This document shows positions 10,913 to 19,723 of a stretch of DNA of 64,000 bases, one piece after another (positions within the stretch are counted from its first letter, which is position 1; each line of letters begins with the position of its first letter). The DNA is taken from assembly GCF_014646295.1 (NCBI RefSeq), contig NZ_BMNE01000007.1, forward strand, positions 62,001-126,000. The letters are read 5' to 3'. This stretch comes from Nocardia rhizosphaerihabitans. GTDB lineage: Bacteria > Actinomycetota > Actinomycetes > Mycobacteriales > Mycobacteriaceae. The notes beneath the pieces were generated by a model, which saw only the letters and a program-made list of their open reading frames with translations, was not told where the DNA came from and ran no database searches. The position numbers and the translations under genes are program-made.

Positions 10913-11511
10913 GACGCGTTGGCTTCCTGCCTGCGGAACAGGTACTCCGCCAACGTGATCAGCGCACGCATGCCGTGGTCGCGGCGGCGCGCGTCGACGG
11001 CGACCACCGGCGTGTCCGGCGCCAGGTCGAGCGCCTCACGCACTTCCTCGAGCGGGTAGCGCCGGAAGCCCTCGAACTCGTTGACCGCCACCGCATACGG
11101 CACACCGCGCTGTTCCAGCGCCGAGAGCACGTCGTCGGCCTTCTCGATGCGCCGGGTGTCGACGAGCACGAGCGCGCCCAGCGCGCCACGGGCCAGCTCC
11201 TCCCACAGGGGGGCGAAGCGTTCCTGGCCGGGCGTGCCGAAAAGGTACAGCGCCAGTTGCGGATTCAGGGTGATCCGGCCGAAATCCAGTGCGACGGTGG
11301 TCTGCACCTTGGTGCCGAGCCCGGCCATGTCGTCGACGCCGATGCTCGCCTCGGTGATCGTCTCCTCGGTGCGCAGCGGCCTGATCTCCGAGACGCCGCA
11401 CACGAACGTCGTCTTGCCGACGCCGAAATTGCCTGCGACCAGGATCTTCACCGACCGCGTCACGGTCTCCGCGACGTAGTCGACCTCACCCCGCGATGGC
11501 ACGGAGACCAT
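10909..11511 (-). CDS. Conservon small GTPase (CvnD type)
   Basis: 200-residue Ras-like/MglA-like GTP-binding protein. G1 is GNFGVGKT (27-34), G3 is FGTPGQERF, and G4 is degenerate (VNEF instead of NKxD). In characterised conservons this GTPase joins the sensor kinase, roadblock and DUF742 proteins in a membrane-associated complex resembling a eukaryotic G-protein system. It overlaps the DUF742 gene by 26 bp and the P450 gene by 4 bp, which implies translational coupling. Confidence 0.93.
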   Translation of the reverse strand: MVSVPSRGEVDYVAETVTRSVKILVAGNFGVGKTTFVCGVSEIRPLRTEETITEASIGVDDMAGLGTKVQTTVALDFGRITLNPQLALYLFGTPGQERFAPLWEELARGALGALVLVDTRRIEKADDVLSALEQRGVPYAVAVNEFEGFRRYPLEEVREALDLAPDTPVVAVDARRRDHGMRALITLAEYLFRRQEANAS

Positions 11512-11836
11512 GCAGCACCTCCTTGATCAACGCGAGCTCCGGCTTCACTTCGGCCGGAGTCGGGCACTGTAGATGTCCGCTGTCGAGCAGATCGGACACG
11601 ATGATCTTCACGACCGACGCGGGCAGGTCCAGATACGCCGACAGCTCGGCGATGGACAGCGCGCCGCGGCGACTGGTGAGCGCGAGTACCCGGCGCTCGT
11701 CGGGCCGGTGATCGGGCCGCGCGTCGGCGGCGGCGCGGACCAGGGTCACCAGATCCAGTTCATGCGCGGCCCGGACCCGGCCGCCGGTACGCACATACGA
11801 CCTGACCAGGTCGGGATCGCGCCTGCCGCGACTCAT
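11486..11836 (-). CDS. Conservon DUF742 protein (CvnC type)
   Basis: 116 residues with the DUF742 fold: SYVRTGGR near the N-terminus and a winged-helix-like LTSRRGALSIAELSAYLDLPASVVKIIVSDLLDSG. DUF742 proteins occur only in conservons and help assemble the kinase-roadblock-GTPase complex. Its ATG shares a base with the roadblock stop codon at 11836, and its 3' end overlaps the GTPase start. Confidence 0.93.
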   Translation of the reverse strand: MSRGRRDPDLVRSYVRTGGRVRAAHELDLVTLVRAAADARPDHRPDERRVLALTSRRGALSIAELSAYLDLPASVVKIIVSDLLDSGHLQCPTPAEVKPELALIKEVLHGLRAIAG

Positions 11837-12246
11837 TACCTGCCACCGTGGCGCGGCGCGCTGCCGATCTCGTGGCCGACGCGCGAGGCCAGTTCGTTCA
11901 TCCGGTGCGCCACCAGCGCGACGTCGACGTCGGCGGTGGTGGCGACGCCTAGGAGCGCACCGACACCGGCCGCGGTGATCATGATCATGCCCTCGTCGTA
12001 CTCGGTCATGTTCTGGCGCACGGCATTCGACGATCCGCCGCAGAACTCGCCGAGCGCCTTGCCGAGCGAGCGCAGGCCGGAGGCGGCCGCGGCGAAGCGT
12101 TCGGCGTCGTCCTTGGCCACGCCACGGGAGTGGGCGATCCGCAGTCCGTCATCGGACAGCAGCACCGCGAAGCGGACGCCGGGGATCTCCAGATCCTCGA
12201 GCAGCCACGCAAGGCGGTTCGTGCTATCGGCTACCGGTGTGCTCAT
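11836..12246 (-). CDS. Conservon roadblock/LC7 protein (CvnB type)
   Basis: 136-residue roadblock/LC7 domain protein (LEDLEIPGVRFAVLLSDDGLRIAHS near residues 18-40), the family that acts as adaptor or GTPase-activating partner of small GTPases. The start at 12246 is chosen because GGAAGGAAC lies upstream and the Met begins the conserved MSTPVADSTNRLAWLL. It overlaps the preceding sensor-kinase gene by 23 bp. It is second in the five-gene conservon. Confidence 0.92.
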   Translation of the reverse strand: MSTPVADSTNRLAWLLEDLEIPGVRFAVLLSDDGLRIAHSRGVAKDDAERFAAAASGLRSLGKALGEFCGGSSNAVRQNMTEYDEGMIMITAAGVGALLGVATTADVDVALVAHRMNELASRVGHEIGSAPRHGGR

Positions 12247-13606
12247 CGGCTGTTCCTTCCGTGGTTCGCTCGGCCGCAGCGAGGCGACCGCTGCGGGAAC
12301 CGCTGTGCCAGGCAGCGGCGAGGTCGGGGCGAGCATGCCCCGATTCGGTGGGCACCCCCGCCGAATCCGGCGCGACCGGCCTGCGGCGGCGCTTGGGCAA
12401 TCCCCCACTGGTGATCTCGTGCACTTCGGCGCGGGGCCCGTCGGCCTCGACCGGCACCGGTACCGGAACATGCGCAGGCGCGGCCAGTTCCGGCTCCGGC
12501 AACCGCGGCGCGGCACCGCTGACCAGCAGTGCCGAGGGCACATAGACCATGGCCCGCATACCGCCGAAGATGTTGGGACCGTCGACGTGGACGGAGAACC
12601 CGTAGCGCCGCGCCAGCGCCGCGATGCCGGGGAACCCGACCTTCGGCGCCGGTCCGAGATCGTGGATGTCGACCGCGCGTTCACCGCTGAGCACCTGGCG
12701 CGCGTCCTCGAGCTGCTCCGGGCTCATCCGCATGCCCGCGTCATCGATGATGACGGTGACGCCGTGATGCCCCTCCTGGAAGCCGATCTCGACGAACGAC
12801 GACGGCGGCGAATAGCGCAGCGCGTTGTCGAGCAGCGTGGCCAGGGTGTGCACGAGCGGTTCCACCGCGCGGCTGATCACGACCCGATCGGACTGCCCCG
12901 ACCGCACGCGCAGGAATTCCCTGACCCGCCCGGTGGCGCCGCCCGCCACATCGGTGAGCGACTGCTGCGGCCAGCGGCGGCCCGGCAGACCACCGGAGAC
13001 GATCACATAGGACTGCGCCTGCCGGATCATCTGCTGCACGGTGTGGTCGATCCTGGTCAGCGTCTCGTAGATGGCGTCGTCGCGATGCTCACGCAGCGCG
13101 GCACTCACGACCTGCCCGAGGTCGGTGCCGAGGCTGACCACCGAGGTGCCGAACGAGCGCACCGCGGCGCTGGTGGCGGCCCGCGAGGACGCCGACAGCT
13201 CGGCCTGCGCCTCGTCTTTGGCGGCCATGACCTCGTTGAGCCTGCGCTGCTCGCCGTAGCGTTCGACCATCGCCCTGGTCTCCTCGGAGACCACACGCAG
13301 ATCCTCGGCGTGACCGGTGGCGATCATCTGCAACACCTGGCCGACCTGCGCATGCTGCAGTTCCACGGGCAGATCGACAGCCACCACGGGGATTTCGTGC
13401 CTGCGCACCGCGTCGGTGATCGAGGGCAGCGTCGTCTGCGCCAGCTGGATCAGCCCGTTCTCCAACGCGACACGCTCACGGATGGCGGCGTCGGCGCGCA
13501 GTCGCTGCTGGCGCTCGTTGCGCATGGCAAAGACCGTCACGGCCAGCGCGAGCAGCAACAGCGGCGCTCCGATGACGAGTAACAGCACCGCAATTCCTGA
13601 GTTCAT
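12224..13606 (-). CDS. Conservon sensor histidine-kinase-like protein (CvnA type)
   Basis: 460 residues from ATG 13606. One N-terminal transmembrane helix (IAVLLLVIGAPLLLLALAVTVFAM) is followed by a cytoplasmic helical region, then an HATPase domain with N-box LLDNALRYSPP and a DDAGMRMS loop, and a long Pro/Ala-rich tail. A canonical phosphoacceptor His box is not evident and no response regulator is adjacent, as expected for conservon kinases. It is the first gene of the operon, overlapping the roadblock gene by 23 bp. A GTG ten codons upstream is a weaker start. Confidence 0.9.
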   Translation of the reverse strand: MNSGIAVLLLVIGAPLLLLALAVTVFAMRNERQQRLRADAAIRERVALENGLIQLAQTTLPSITDAVRRHEIPVVAVDLPVELQHAQVGQVLQMIATGHAEDLRVVSEETRAMVERYGEQRRLNEVMAAKDEAQAELSASSRAATSAAVRSFGTSVVSLGTDLGQVVSAALREHRDDAIYETLTRIDHTVQQMIRQAQSYVIVSGGLPGRRWPQQSLTDVAGGATGRVREFLRVRSGQSDRVVISRAVEPLVHTLATLLDNALRYSPPSSFVEIGFQEGHHGVTVIIDDAGMRMSPEQLEDARQVLSGERAVDIHDLGPAPKVGFPGIAALARRYGFSVHVDGPNIFGGMRAMVYVPSALLVSGAAPRLPEPELAAPAHVPVPVPVEADGPRAEVHEITSGGLPKRRRRPVAPDSAGVPTESGHARPDLAAAWHSGSRSGRLAAAERTTEGTADEHTGSR

Positions 13607-13860
13607 CAGATCTTTCGTCGTCGTCGACCACACCACGCCCTGGCCGGTGGGCCCTCACCGGCCGGCCCGGGAGGCATTCGCCAGGCAAGCCTCGCTGCCG
13701 GCGACCCGCACACAGTAGCAGTACCATGATCGATTGCGATGTGGATCATTGTGTCCGCCTACAGAATTCCCCTCCACGCTCCTGGGCAGGTGATCTATTC
13801 TGGTTTGCTATGCCCTGGTCCGGTCGAGGCGGAACCTCGGGTACCGGATACCATCCCCGG

Positions 13861-14292
13861 GTGGCGAAACTGAAGCTCTCCGTCGATGTCCCCGTCCCGC
13901 CGGACCAGGCGTGGGCCCACGCTTCCGACCTGCCGGCGCTCGGCGACTGGCTGACCATTCACGAGGCGTGGCGCGGCACCCTGCCCGAGGACCTCACCTC
14001 CGGCACCGTCCTCGTCGGCATCGCCCGTGTGAAGGGCTTTCGCAACAAGGTCACCTGGACCGTGCGCACCGCCGAACCGCCGCGGCGCCTTGCGCTGACC
14101 GGTACGGGCATCGGCGGCACCAAGTTCGGTCTCGGCCTGCTGGTCGAACCGGCGGGCAGCGGGTCCAAGGTCGGTGTCGACATCGATCTGGGCGGTGCGC
14201 CGCTGTTCGGCCCGATCGGTTCGGCGGTCGCGAAGGCGCTGCGCGGCGATATCGAACGGTCGCTCGAAGCCTTCGTCAAGCTCTACGGCTGA
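13861..14292 (+). CDS. SRPBCC-family protein resembling Rv0910 toxin family
   Basis: 143 residues from GTG 13861 (VAKLKLSVDVPVPPDQAWAHASDL); the frame is open upstream, but the family starts here. The conserved layout DWLTIHEAWRG, VKGFRNKVTWTV, GTGIGGTKFGL and GGAPLFGPIGSAVAKALRGDIERSLEAF matches the START-like family named after M. tuberculosis Rv0910, described as toxin of the Rv0909-Rv0910 pair. No Rv0909-like antitoxin is present on either side, so toxin activity here is doubtful and a lipid- or ligand-binding role is equally possible. A strong terminator follows. Confidence 0.82.
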   Translation: MAKLKLSVDVPVPPDQAWAHASDLPALGDWLTIHEAWRGTLPEDLTSGTVLVGIARVKGFRNKVTWTVRTAEPPRRLALTGTGIGGTKFGLGLLVEPAGSGSKVGVDIDLGGAPLFGPIGSAVAKALRGDIERSLEAFVKLYG

Positions 14293-14302
14293 GTCGCGAC
14301 CC

Positions 14303-14341
14303 GAAAGCCCGGGCGGAACACCAGGTTCCGTCCGGGCTTTC
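14303..14341. terminator. Strong bidirectional hairpin terminator
   Basis: A 17-bp stem (14303-14319 with 14325-14341), one mismatch, five-base loop. The arm edges GAAAGCCCGG/CCGGGCTTTC give A- and T-rich flanks on both strands. It separates the convergent SRPBCC gene and the DHA2 exporter gene. Confidence 0.88.
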
Positions 14342-14354
14342 GCTGCGGGAGGGG

Positions 14355-15884
14355 TCAGACCAGCGCGACGGCTTCGGCGTCGACCGGCGCCTCGGGCTTG
14401 CTCCGCGGCAGGAAGAACGCCGGGATCAGTGTCAGCGCCGCGAGAATCACGGTGACCCAATAGGTATTGCTGAACGCCTCGGCGGCCAGTTCCAGACCCT
14501 GCTCGATCACCGACGGCGGCACCTGCGCGGCGATGTCCGGTTGGGCGTTCGAGGCGATGCCGATCTTGGCCTCGGGGTGGTCGTTGAGCTGGGCGGCCAG
14601 CACGACCGACATCGTCGCCGTGCCGATCGAGGCCGCGGTCTGGTTGATGATGTTCATCAAGGTCGAACCGCGCGCGACCTGGGCGTGCGAGAGCGTCTGG
14701 ATGGCGGCGGTCATCACCGGCATCATGGTGCAGCCCATGCCCAGACCCATCACGAACAGCGCGGCGCCGATCATCAGGTAGGACGTGTCGGCGTGCAGCT
14801 GGGTGAACCCGGCCAGGCCGATGGTGATGAAGGTGATGCCGAACATGACGATCTTGCCCGGCCCGATCTTGTCGACCAGGAAGCCCGCGATCGGCATCGT
14901 CAGCATGGCGCCGATACCCTGTGGCGCCATGAGCAGGCCGGAATCGAAGGCCGTCTCACCGCGCACCTGCTGCAGGTAGTTCGGCAGCAGGAAGCCCGCG
15001 CCGAAGAACGCCGTCGCGAACAGCGACATGGTCAGCACCGAGAAGCGCAGCGACGGATTGCGGAACAGGCGCAGGTCGATCAGCGGATGCTCGGTGCGCA
15101 GCGCGTGGAACACGAACGCCACCAGCAGCACAGCTCCGATGATCGCCGGGATGAGCACGCGCGCGGCGAGCACCGTGCCCTTCTCCGGAATGGAGGAGAC
15201 ACCGAACAGGAACAGCGCCAGGCCGGGTGAAGCCAGCAGCATGCCGAGGAAGTCGAACGACTCCGAGGGCTTGGGCTTGTCGGGCGCGAACACGATGTAG
15301 GCCAGGATCAGGGCGACCACACCCAGCGGCAGGTTGATCAGGAAGATCCAGTGCCAGCTGAACGAGTCGATGAGCCAGCCGCCGAGGATGGGGCCGCAGA
15401 TCGGGCCGAGCAGCATCGGCACACCGAGCACCGCCATCACGCGGCCGATCCGCTGCGGGCCCGCGGCGTGGGTCATGATCGTCATGCCCAGCGGCATGAG
15501 CATGCCGCCGCCGATGCCCTGGATGACGCGGAACGCCACCAGCGATTCGATACTCCACGCCATCGAACACAGCACCGACCCGATGATGAAGAAGGTCAGC
15601 GCCGCCATATAGAGGCGTTTGGTGCCGAAGCGGTCGGCCGCCCACCCCGTCATCGGGATGACCGAGGCCAGCGCGAGGGTGTAGCCGGTCATGGTCCAGG
15701 CGACGACCTCGACGGAGGCCTGGAAGTCCGCCATGAATGTCGGAATCGCGACGGTGACCACGGTGATGTCGAGGATCGACATCACGGCACCGAGGACGAC
15801 TACGCCTGCCACTTTGAGTACGGCGGCATCCAGCTTGTCGGAGGTGGGATCGGCGGCGGCGCCGATATCCGGAGGTTTCGTCAC
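14355..15884 (-). CDS. DHA2-family (EmrB/QacA-like) MFS multidrug exporter
   Basis: 509-residue proton-coupled drug antiporter of the 14-helix DHA2 family. Motif A-like GWAADRFGTKRLYM follows helix 2, the helix-1 motif is LDITVVTVAIPTF, and motif C-like segments (GIGGGMLMPLG, GPICGPILGGWLID) lie in helices 4-5. The start is a GTG (TKPPDIGAAAD). It lies 42 bp downstream of the DapA-like gene on the same strand, so the two may share a transcript under the LysR regulator. Substrates are unknown. Confidence 0.93.
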   Translation of the reverse strand: MTKPPDIGAAADPTSDKLDAAVLKVAGVVVLGAVMSILDITVVTVAIPTFMADFQASVEVVAWTMTGYTLALASVIPMTGWAADRFGTKRLYMAALTFFIIGSVLCSMAWSIESLVAFRVIQGIGGGMLMPLGMTIMTHAAGPQRIGRVMAVLGVPMLLGPICGPILGGWLIDSFSWHWIFLINLPLGVVALILAYIVFAPDKPKPSESFDFLGMLLASPGLALFLFGVSSIPEKGTVLAARVLIPAIIGAVLLVAFVFHALRTEHPLIDLRLFRNPSLRFSVLTMSLFATAFFGAGFLLPNYLQQVRGETAFDSGLLMAPQGIGAMLTMPIAGFLVDKIGPGKIVMFGITFITIGLAGFTQLHADTSYLMIGAALFVMGLGMGCTMMPVMTAAIQTLSHAQVARGSTLMNIINQTAASIGTATMSVVLAAQLNDHPEAKIGIASNAQPDIAAQVPPSVIEQGLELAAEAFSNTYWVTVILAALTLIPAFFLPRSKPEAPVDAEAVALV

Positions 15885-15926
15885 CGCTTGAGCCTGGCAT
15901 CTTTCGCGGGCGAAGACCAGCGAAAT

Positions 15927-16808
15927 TTATTGTTCGTAATCGGCGGCCCGCAGTGCCGCCGCCGTCGAATCGGGCGAAGCGGGCAGAAGCGGCAACCGGA
16001 CCGCCGCACTGGGGATCTGCCCGCGTTCGGCCAGCACCGCTTTGATCACCGTCGGGTTGGGTTCGGCGAACAGCGCGGCGCCGAGCGCGTCGAGGCGATG
16101 ACCGATCTCGCGGCCCCGCGCCGCGTCACCGGCGAGCCAGGCGGTAACCAGCTCGGCATACTCCGCGGGCGCGACATTGGCCGCCGCGAGAATGCCGCCC
16201 CGCGCGCCGAGCGCGAGCAGGGCCGAGGCGAAGCGGTCGTCGCCGCACAGCACCGTCGTGCTGGATCCGGCGCGTGCCAGCAGTTCGACACTGGCCGCGT
16301 CGACACCGCCTACCGAGTGTTTGAAACCGGCGATGTTCGGAATGTTCGCGAGCCGCACCAGCGTCTCGCCGCTGAGCGGGCGCGCGGTGCGGTAGGGCAC
16401 GTCGTAGACGTAGAGCGGGGCCCGGCTGGCCGCCGCCAGCGCGGTAAAGTGCGCGACGACGCCCTCCTCACTCGGGCGCACGTAGTACGGCACCACGGCG
16501 AGCACACCCGCGACCTGGTGCCGCAATTCGCCGACAGCCCTGACCGATTCCGCGGTCGCATTGCCGCCCGCGCAGACGATCAGCGGCGCGTTCCGTTCGG
16601 CGCACACGGCGGCGCAGAGGTCCAGGACGCGGTCCCGTTCATCGGCGGTCAGCGCCGAGGGCTCGGCGGTGGTGCCCAACGCGACGAGTCCGGTCGCGCC
16701 CGCGTCGAGGACGCTGTGCGCGTGCCGCTCCAGGGCAGCGGGCGCGACGGCGCCGTCGTGGGTGAACGGCGTGATCATGGGGACGAACAAACCCTGCAGC
16801 GCTGTCAT
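15927..16808 (-). CDS. Dihydrodipicolinate synthase/N-acetylneuraminate lyase family aldolase
   Basis: 293-residue class I aldolase (DapA/NanA superfamily TIM barrel). Visible are GTTAEPSAL (the pyruvate-binding GTTGE-like loop), YDVPYRTA (catalytic Tyr region) and the Schiff-base lysine in GFKHSVGG. Departures from DapA consensus (YDVPYRT for YNVPGRT, AEPS for GExx) suggest a catabolic pyruvate aldolase and not lysine biosynthesis. It is divergent from a LysR gene and upstream of a DHA2 exporter. The ATG is preceded by AGGA. Confidence 0.9.
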   Translation of the reverse strand: MTALQGLFVPMITPFTHDGAVAPAALERHAHSVLDAGATGLVALGTTAEPSALTADERDRVLDLCAAVCAERNAPLIVCAGGNATAESVRAVGELRHQVAGVLAVVPYYVRPSEEGVVAHFTALAAASRAPLYVYDVPYRTARPLSGETLVRLANIPNIAGFKHSVGGVDAASVELLARAGSSTTVLCGDDRFASALLALGARGGILAAANVAPAEYAELVTAWLAGDAARGREIGHRLDALGAALFAEPNPTVIKAVLAERGQIPSAAVRLPLLPASPDSTAAALRAADYEQ

Positions 16809-16842
16809 GGTTCCTATGGTCGAGCCGCCGACACATCAGGTC

Positions 16843-16879
16843 CAGTTCACATTCATGATGTCGAACGTAAGCTGAACTG
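16843..16879. promoter_or_regulatory. Inverted repeat in aldolase/LysR divergent region
   Basis: CAGTTCA (16843-16849) and TGAACTG (16873-16879) are perfect 7-bp arms 23 bp apart. A smaller TTC-N8-GAA lies inside at 16852-16865. The right arm abuts the lysR ATG. This is a plausible LysR autoregulatory region; binding is inferred. Confidence 0.45.
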
Positions 16880-17797
16880 ATGCTGGATGTTCGCAAGCTC
16901 CGCCTCCTGCGCGAACTCGCTCACCGCGGCACCATCGCCGCGGTCGCCGACGCGCTCAGCTACACGCCGTCGGCCGTGTCGCAACAGCTCACCGCGCTCG
17001 AACGCGAGGCGGGCGTGCCCCTGCTGGAACGCACGGGTCGCCGCGTCGCTCTCACGCCGGCCGCGCACCTGCTCGTCGGCCACACCGAAACGATCCTCGC
17101 GGCCCTCGAACGCGCCGATGCCGAATTGGCAGTCGCCCGAGACGAACTCGTCGGAACCCTGCGCATCGGCGCCTTCCCCACCGCCGCCCGCGCGCTCCTG
17201 TCCCCCGCCCTGGTCGCCCTGAGCACCGACCACTCCCGCCTCGAACTCACGGTCACCGAGATCGACCCGGCCGAGGTCCCCGACGCCCTGCGCGCGGGCG
17301 CCCTCGACATCGCCCTCACCCACGACTACGACCTGGTCCCCGCCACCCCCGATCCCGCCATCCACACCGAGCGCCTGCACACCGAAACCGTCTACCTCGC
17401 CACCCGAAACCCGCTGCCGGACACCGAACCTCTCCGCGCCCAGCGCGAATCCCCGTGGATCGCAGGCACACCCGGCACCCTTTGCCACACCGTCGCCCTC
17501 CGCGCCTGCCAGGCAGCGGGTTTCACGCCCCGCATCCGCCACCACGCCGACGACTTCGACACGGTCCTTGCCTTGGTCGCCGCAGGCGCGGGCACTGCGA
17601 TAGTCCCCGCTCTCGCCCTGCACACCCCACCCGACGATGTCGCCCTGACACCTCTGTCGACCCGCCGCCACACCCACCTCGCCTACCGCAGCGGCACGGC
17701 CGCCCACCCCGCCATCGCCGCCGCACGCACCGCTCTACGCTCGGCAGCCCGAGCAGCGGAACACAATTCGTGGAGCGACACGAATTCGGACCATTAG
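16880..17797 (+). CDS. LysR-family transcriptional regulator
   Basis: 305 residues. The N-terminal winged HTH is KLRLLRELAHRGTIAAVADALSYTPSAVSQQLTALEREAGVPLLERTGRRVALT (residues about 5-58 in the protein, given here in part: GTIAAVADALSYTPSAVSQQ). It is followed by a periplasmic-binding-protein-like effector domain from about residue 90. It is divergent from the aldolase gene, its likely target, with the exporter downstream of that. No clear Shine-Dalgarno precedes the ATG. Confidence 0.9.
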   Translation: MLDVRKLRLLRELAHRGTIAAVADALSYTPSAVSQQLTALEREAGVPLLERTGRRVALTPAAHLLVGHTETILAALERADAELAVARDELVGTLRIGAFPTAARALLSPALVALSTDHSRLELTVTEIDPAEVPDALRAGALDIALTHDYDLVPATPDPAIHTERLHTETVYLATRNPLPDTEPLRAQRESPWIAGTPGTLCHTVALRACQAAGFTPRIRHHADDFDTVLALVAAGAGTAIVPALALHTPPDDVALTPLSTRRHTHLAYRSGTAAHPAIAAARTALRSAARAAEHNSWSDTNSDH

Positions 17798-17843
17798 ATC
17801 CGCCCGGCCCGAAGCCACCTGCGGCCGGCCGCGCGAGGACAGC

Positions 17844-18566
17844 TCAGGCGGTCTTGTCGCGCTGGGAGGTGCGCTGGCGGGTGCGGGTGGCCGAGACCGG
17901 GTCGATGTCGGGCATCGACCACTGGGCCGAGAGGGCGAGGCTGGGTTCGCGGCCGGACGCCACGTGCCGGTAGGCGATCTCGGCGGCGGCGTCGGGGTCG
18001 CCCGCTGCGATGGCCGCGTAGAGGGCTTCGTGTTCCGCGCACTGGGTGCCGGGGTCGCGTTCCTTGGTGAGGTGGAACAGCCAGCGGACGCGGGATTCCA
18101 AGGGGCGCAACAGGGATTGCAGGAGTGGGTTGCCGGAGACCTCCACGATGCGGGCGTGGAAGCCGGCATTCGCGGCGGCGATCGCGGCCTGGTCGCCCGC
18201 GGCGGTGGCCTGGCGGGCGGCGTCGAGTTGGTCGCGCAGGGCGGCTAAGTCGGTGGGTTCGGCGCGTTCGGCGGCCAGGCGGGCGGCGAGGACTTCCAGA
18301 CTCTCGCGCACATCGAACAGGTCGCGCACGTCGGCGGCGGTGAACGGGGCGACGATCGCGCCCTGACGCGGCACGATGACGACCAACCCCTCGCGCTCGA
18401 GCATCTGCAGCGCCTCGCGCAGCGGGATCCGGGAGATCGCCAATTCGGTCGCGAGATCGCGTTCGACCAGCCGCTGCCCCGGACTCAGCCGCAGGTCGAC
18501 GATCCGGTCGCGGAGCTCCTCGTAGGCCCGGTCCCGCAGCGACTTCTTCGCCGGTTCCGCCGACAC
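17844..18566 (-). CDS. GntR-family (FadR subfamily) regulator
   Basis: 240 residues from GTG 18566, which follows GGAAGGG by 7 nt; an in-frame extension to 18677 would run into the operator. The winged HTH SLRDRAYEELRDRIVDLRLSPGQ...ISRIPLREALQMLEREGL (about 10-75) is followed by a helical FCD domain with a metal/ligand-binding His/Asp set (DVRESLE, NAGFHARIVEVSGN, EHEALYAAIAAGD). It faces a nucleoside-type ABC operon across a 24-bp palindrome and is its probable regulator. Confidence 0.9.
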   Translation of the reverse strand: MSAEPAKKSLRDRAYEELRDRIVDLRLSPGQRLVERDLATELAISRIPLREALQMLEREGLVVIVPRQGAIVAPFTAADVRDLFDVRESLEVLAARLAAERAEPTDLAALRDQLDAARQATAAGDQAAIAAANAGFHARIVEVSGNPLLQSLLRPLESRVRWLFHLTKERDPGTQCAEHEALYAAIAAGDPDAAAEIAYRHVASGREPSLALSAQWSMPDIDPVSATRTRQRTSQRDKTA

Positions 18567-18674
18567 CGCACCACCCTTCCGCGCTTGCACTCCCACCACG
18601 GTAGTACCGCCCGCCGCGAGCGAGCGTTTCTTACGTTTCGGTAATCCGCCCGTCATCCGGGGGCCCCAGGCTGA

Positions 18675-18698
18675 CACTTAACGGTATACCGCTAAGTG
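18675..18698. promoter_or_regulatory. 24-bp near-perfect palindrome, probable GntR operator
   Basis: Left half CACTTAACGGTA and right half TACCGCTAAGTG are reverse complements except for one position. The site lies between the GntR start (18566) and the BMP gene start (18726), about 28 bp before the latter, a position that would block the operon promoter. Confidence 0.78.
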
Positions 18699-18725
18699 GC
18701 GGTTCGTTCGATCAAGGAGTACCCC

Positions 18726-19718
18726 GTGCACAAGTCCACTCGGCGCGCGATCGCCTTCGGCTCGGCCGCCCTGGCCGCCGCTGCCCTGCTGTCGGCCTGC
18801 GGAACCTCCGACACCGCCGCGTCGGGCGGCAAGCTGAAGGTCGGCGTCTTCTTCCCCGGCTCGCTCTCGGACACCGGCTTCATGCAGTCGGGGTATCTCG
18901 GCTACCAGCGCGTCGCCGACAAGCTCGGCGACAAGGTGGAACTGAGCAAGGTCGAACAGGTCGCCGCCAGCGACTACCAGCAGGCCCTGGTCCGGTTCGC
19001 CTCGACCAACGATCTGGTGATCTCGCTCGGCGGCCAGACCGACGCCGACGTGCGCAAGGTAGCCCCGCAGTTCCCGAACGTGAAGTTCGTCGAGATCGGC
19101 GGCCCCGCCGATGCCAAGCCCATGGCCAACCTCGCCTACTACGACCCGGAGCAGGCCGAGGCCGAGTTCCTCAGCGGCGCGGTGTCGGCGGCGGGCGCGA
19201 AGACCGGCGCGGTGGCCTTCGTCGGCGGCGTCGAGCTGCCCGCGATCGTCAACGCCGCCAATGCCTTCGGCAACGGCGCGCGCTTCGCCAAGCCGGACGT
19301 GAAGGTACTGACCCCGCAGTACGTCGGCGACTTCAACGACCCGGCCAAAGCCAAGCAGGCCGCCCTGGCCGACTACGGCGCGGGCGCGGGCGCGCTCGGC
19401 CAGATCGTGAACCTGGGCAAGGCGGGCATGGAGCAGGCCGCGACCCAGGCCGGCGCCACCCTGGTCGGCGGACCGATCCCCGGCGACTGCACCAACCCCG
19501 TCTACCTGGGATACGTGCACACCGACATCGGCGCCGAGGTCGAGTACGCCGTGAACGCCGCGCTCGACAACTCGTGGAAGGCCGAGAACGTGCGCTTCGG
19601 TCTCACCTCGCCCAACCACGGCACCGACTTCGTGCTGTGCAGCAAGGACGCCGCGGTCGCCGACGCGCTCGCCAAGGCGAAGACGGCCCTGTCCACCGGC
19701 GCGGTCGAGCCGTACTGA
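18726..19718 (+). CDS. BMP-family ABC transporter substrate-binding lipoprotein
   Basis: 330-residue lipoprotein of the basic membrane protein/PnrA family, which binds purine nucleosides or related compounds. The GTG start lies 6 nt after AAGGAG. The signal peptide ends in lipobox LLSAC with Cys25 lipidated. The mature part has the periplasmic-binding fold KVGVFFPGSLSDTGFMQSGY, GGQTDADVRKVAPQFPNVKFVEI and ALADYGAGAGALGQIV. It is the first gene of a six-gene operon; the downstream ATPase starts 5 bp after its stop. Confidence 0.93.
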   Translation: MHKSTRRAIAFGSAALAAAALLSACGTSDTAASGGKLKVGVFFPGSLSDTGFMQSGYLGYQRVADKLGDKVELSKVEQVAASDYQQALVRFASTNDLVISLGGQTDADVRKVAPQFPNVKFVEIGGPADAKPMANLAYYDPEQAEAEFLSGAVSAAGAKTGAVAFVGGVELPAIVNAANAFGNGARFAKPDVKVLTPQYVGDFNDPAKAKQAALADYGAGAGALGQIVNLGKAGMEQAATQAGATLVGGPIPGDCTNPVYLGYVHTDIGAEVEYAVNAALDNSWKAENVRFGLTSPNHGTDFVLCSKDAAVADALAKAKTALSTGAVEPY

Positions 19719-19723
19719 CCGCC

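Noticed and set aside
13607..13860. Search for an Rv0909-like antitoxin gene upstream of the Rv0910-type gene
   Set aside because: No small ORF with a ribosome-binding site and suitable composition was seen; only a short ATGATC/GATCAT inverted repeat at 13726-13749.
18567..18677. N-terminal extension of the GntR regulator to 18677
   Set aside because: It would run into the probable operator, is rich in Gly/Lys without family similarity, and a GTG with a good ribosome-binding site lies at 18566.
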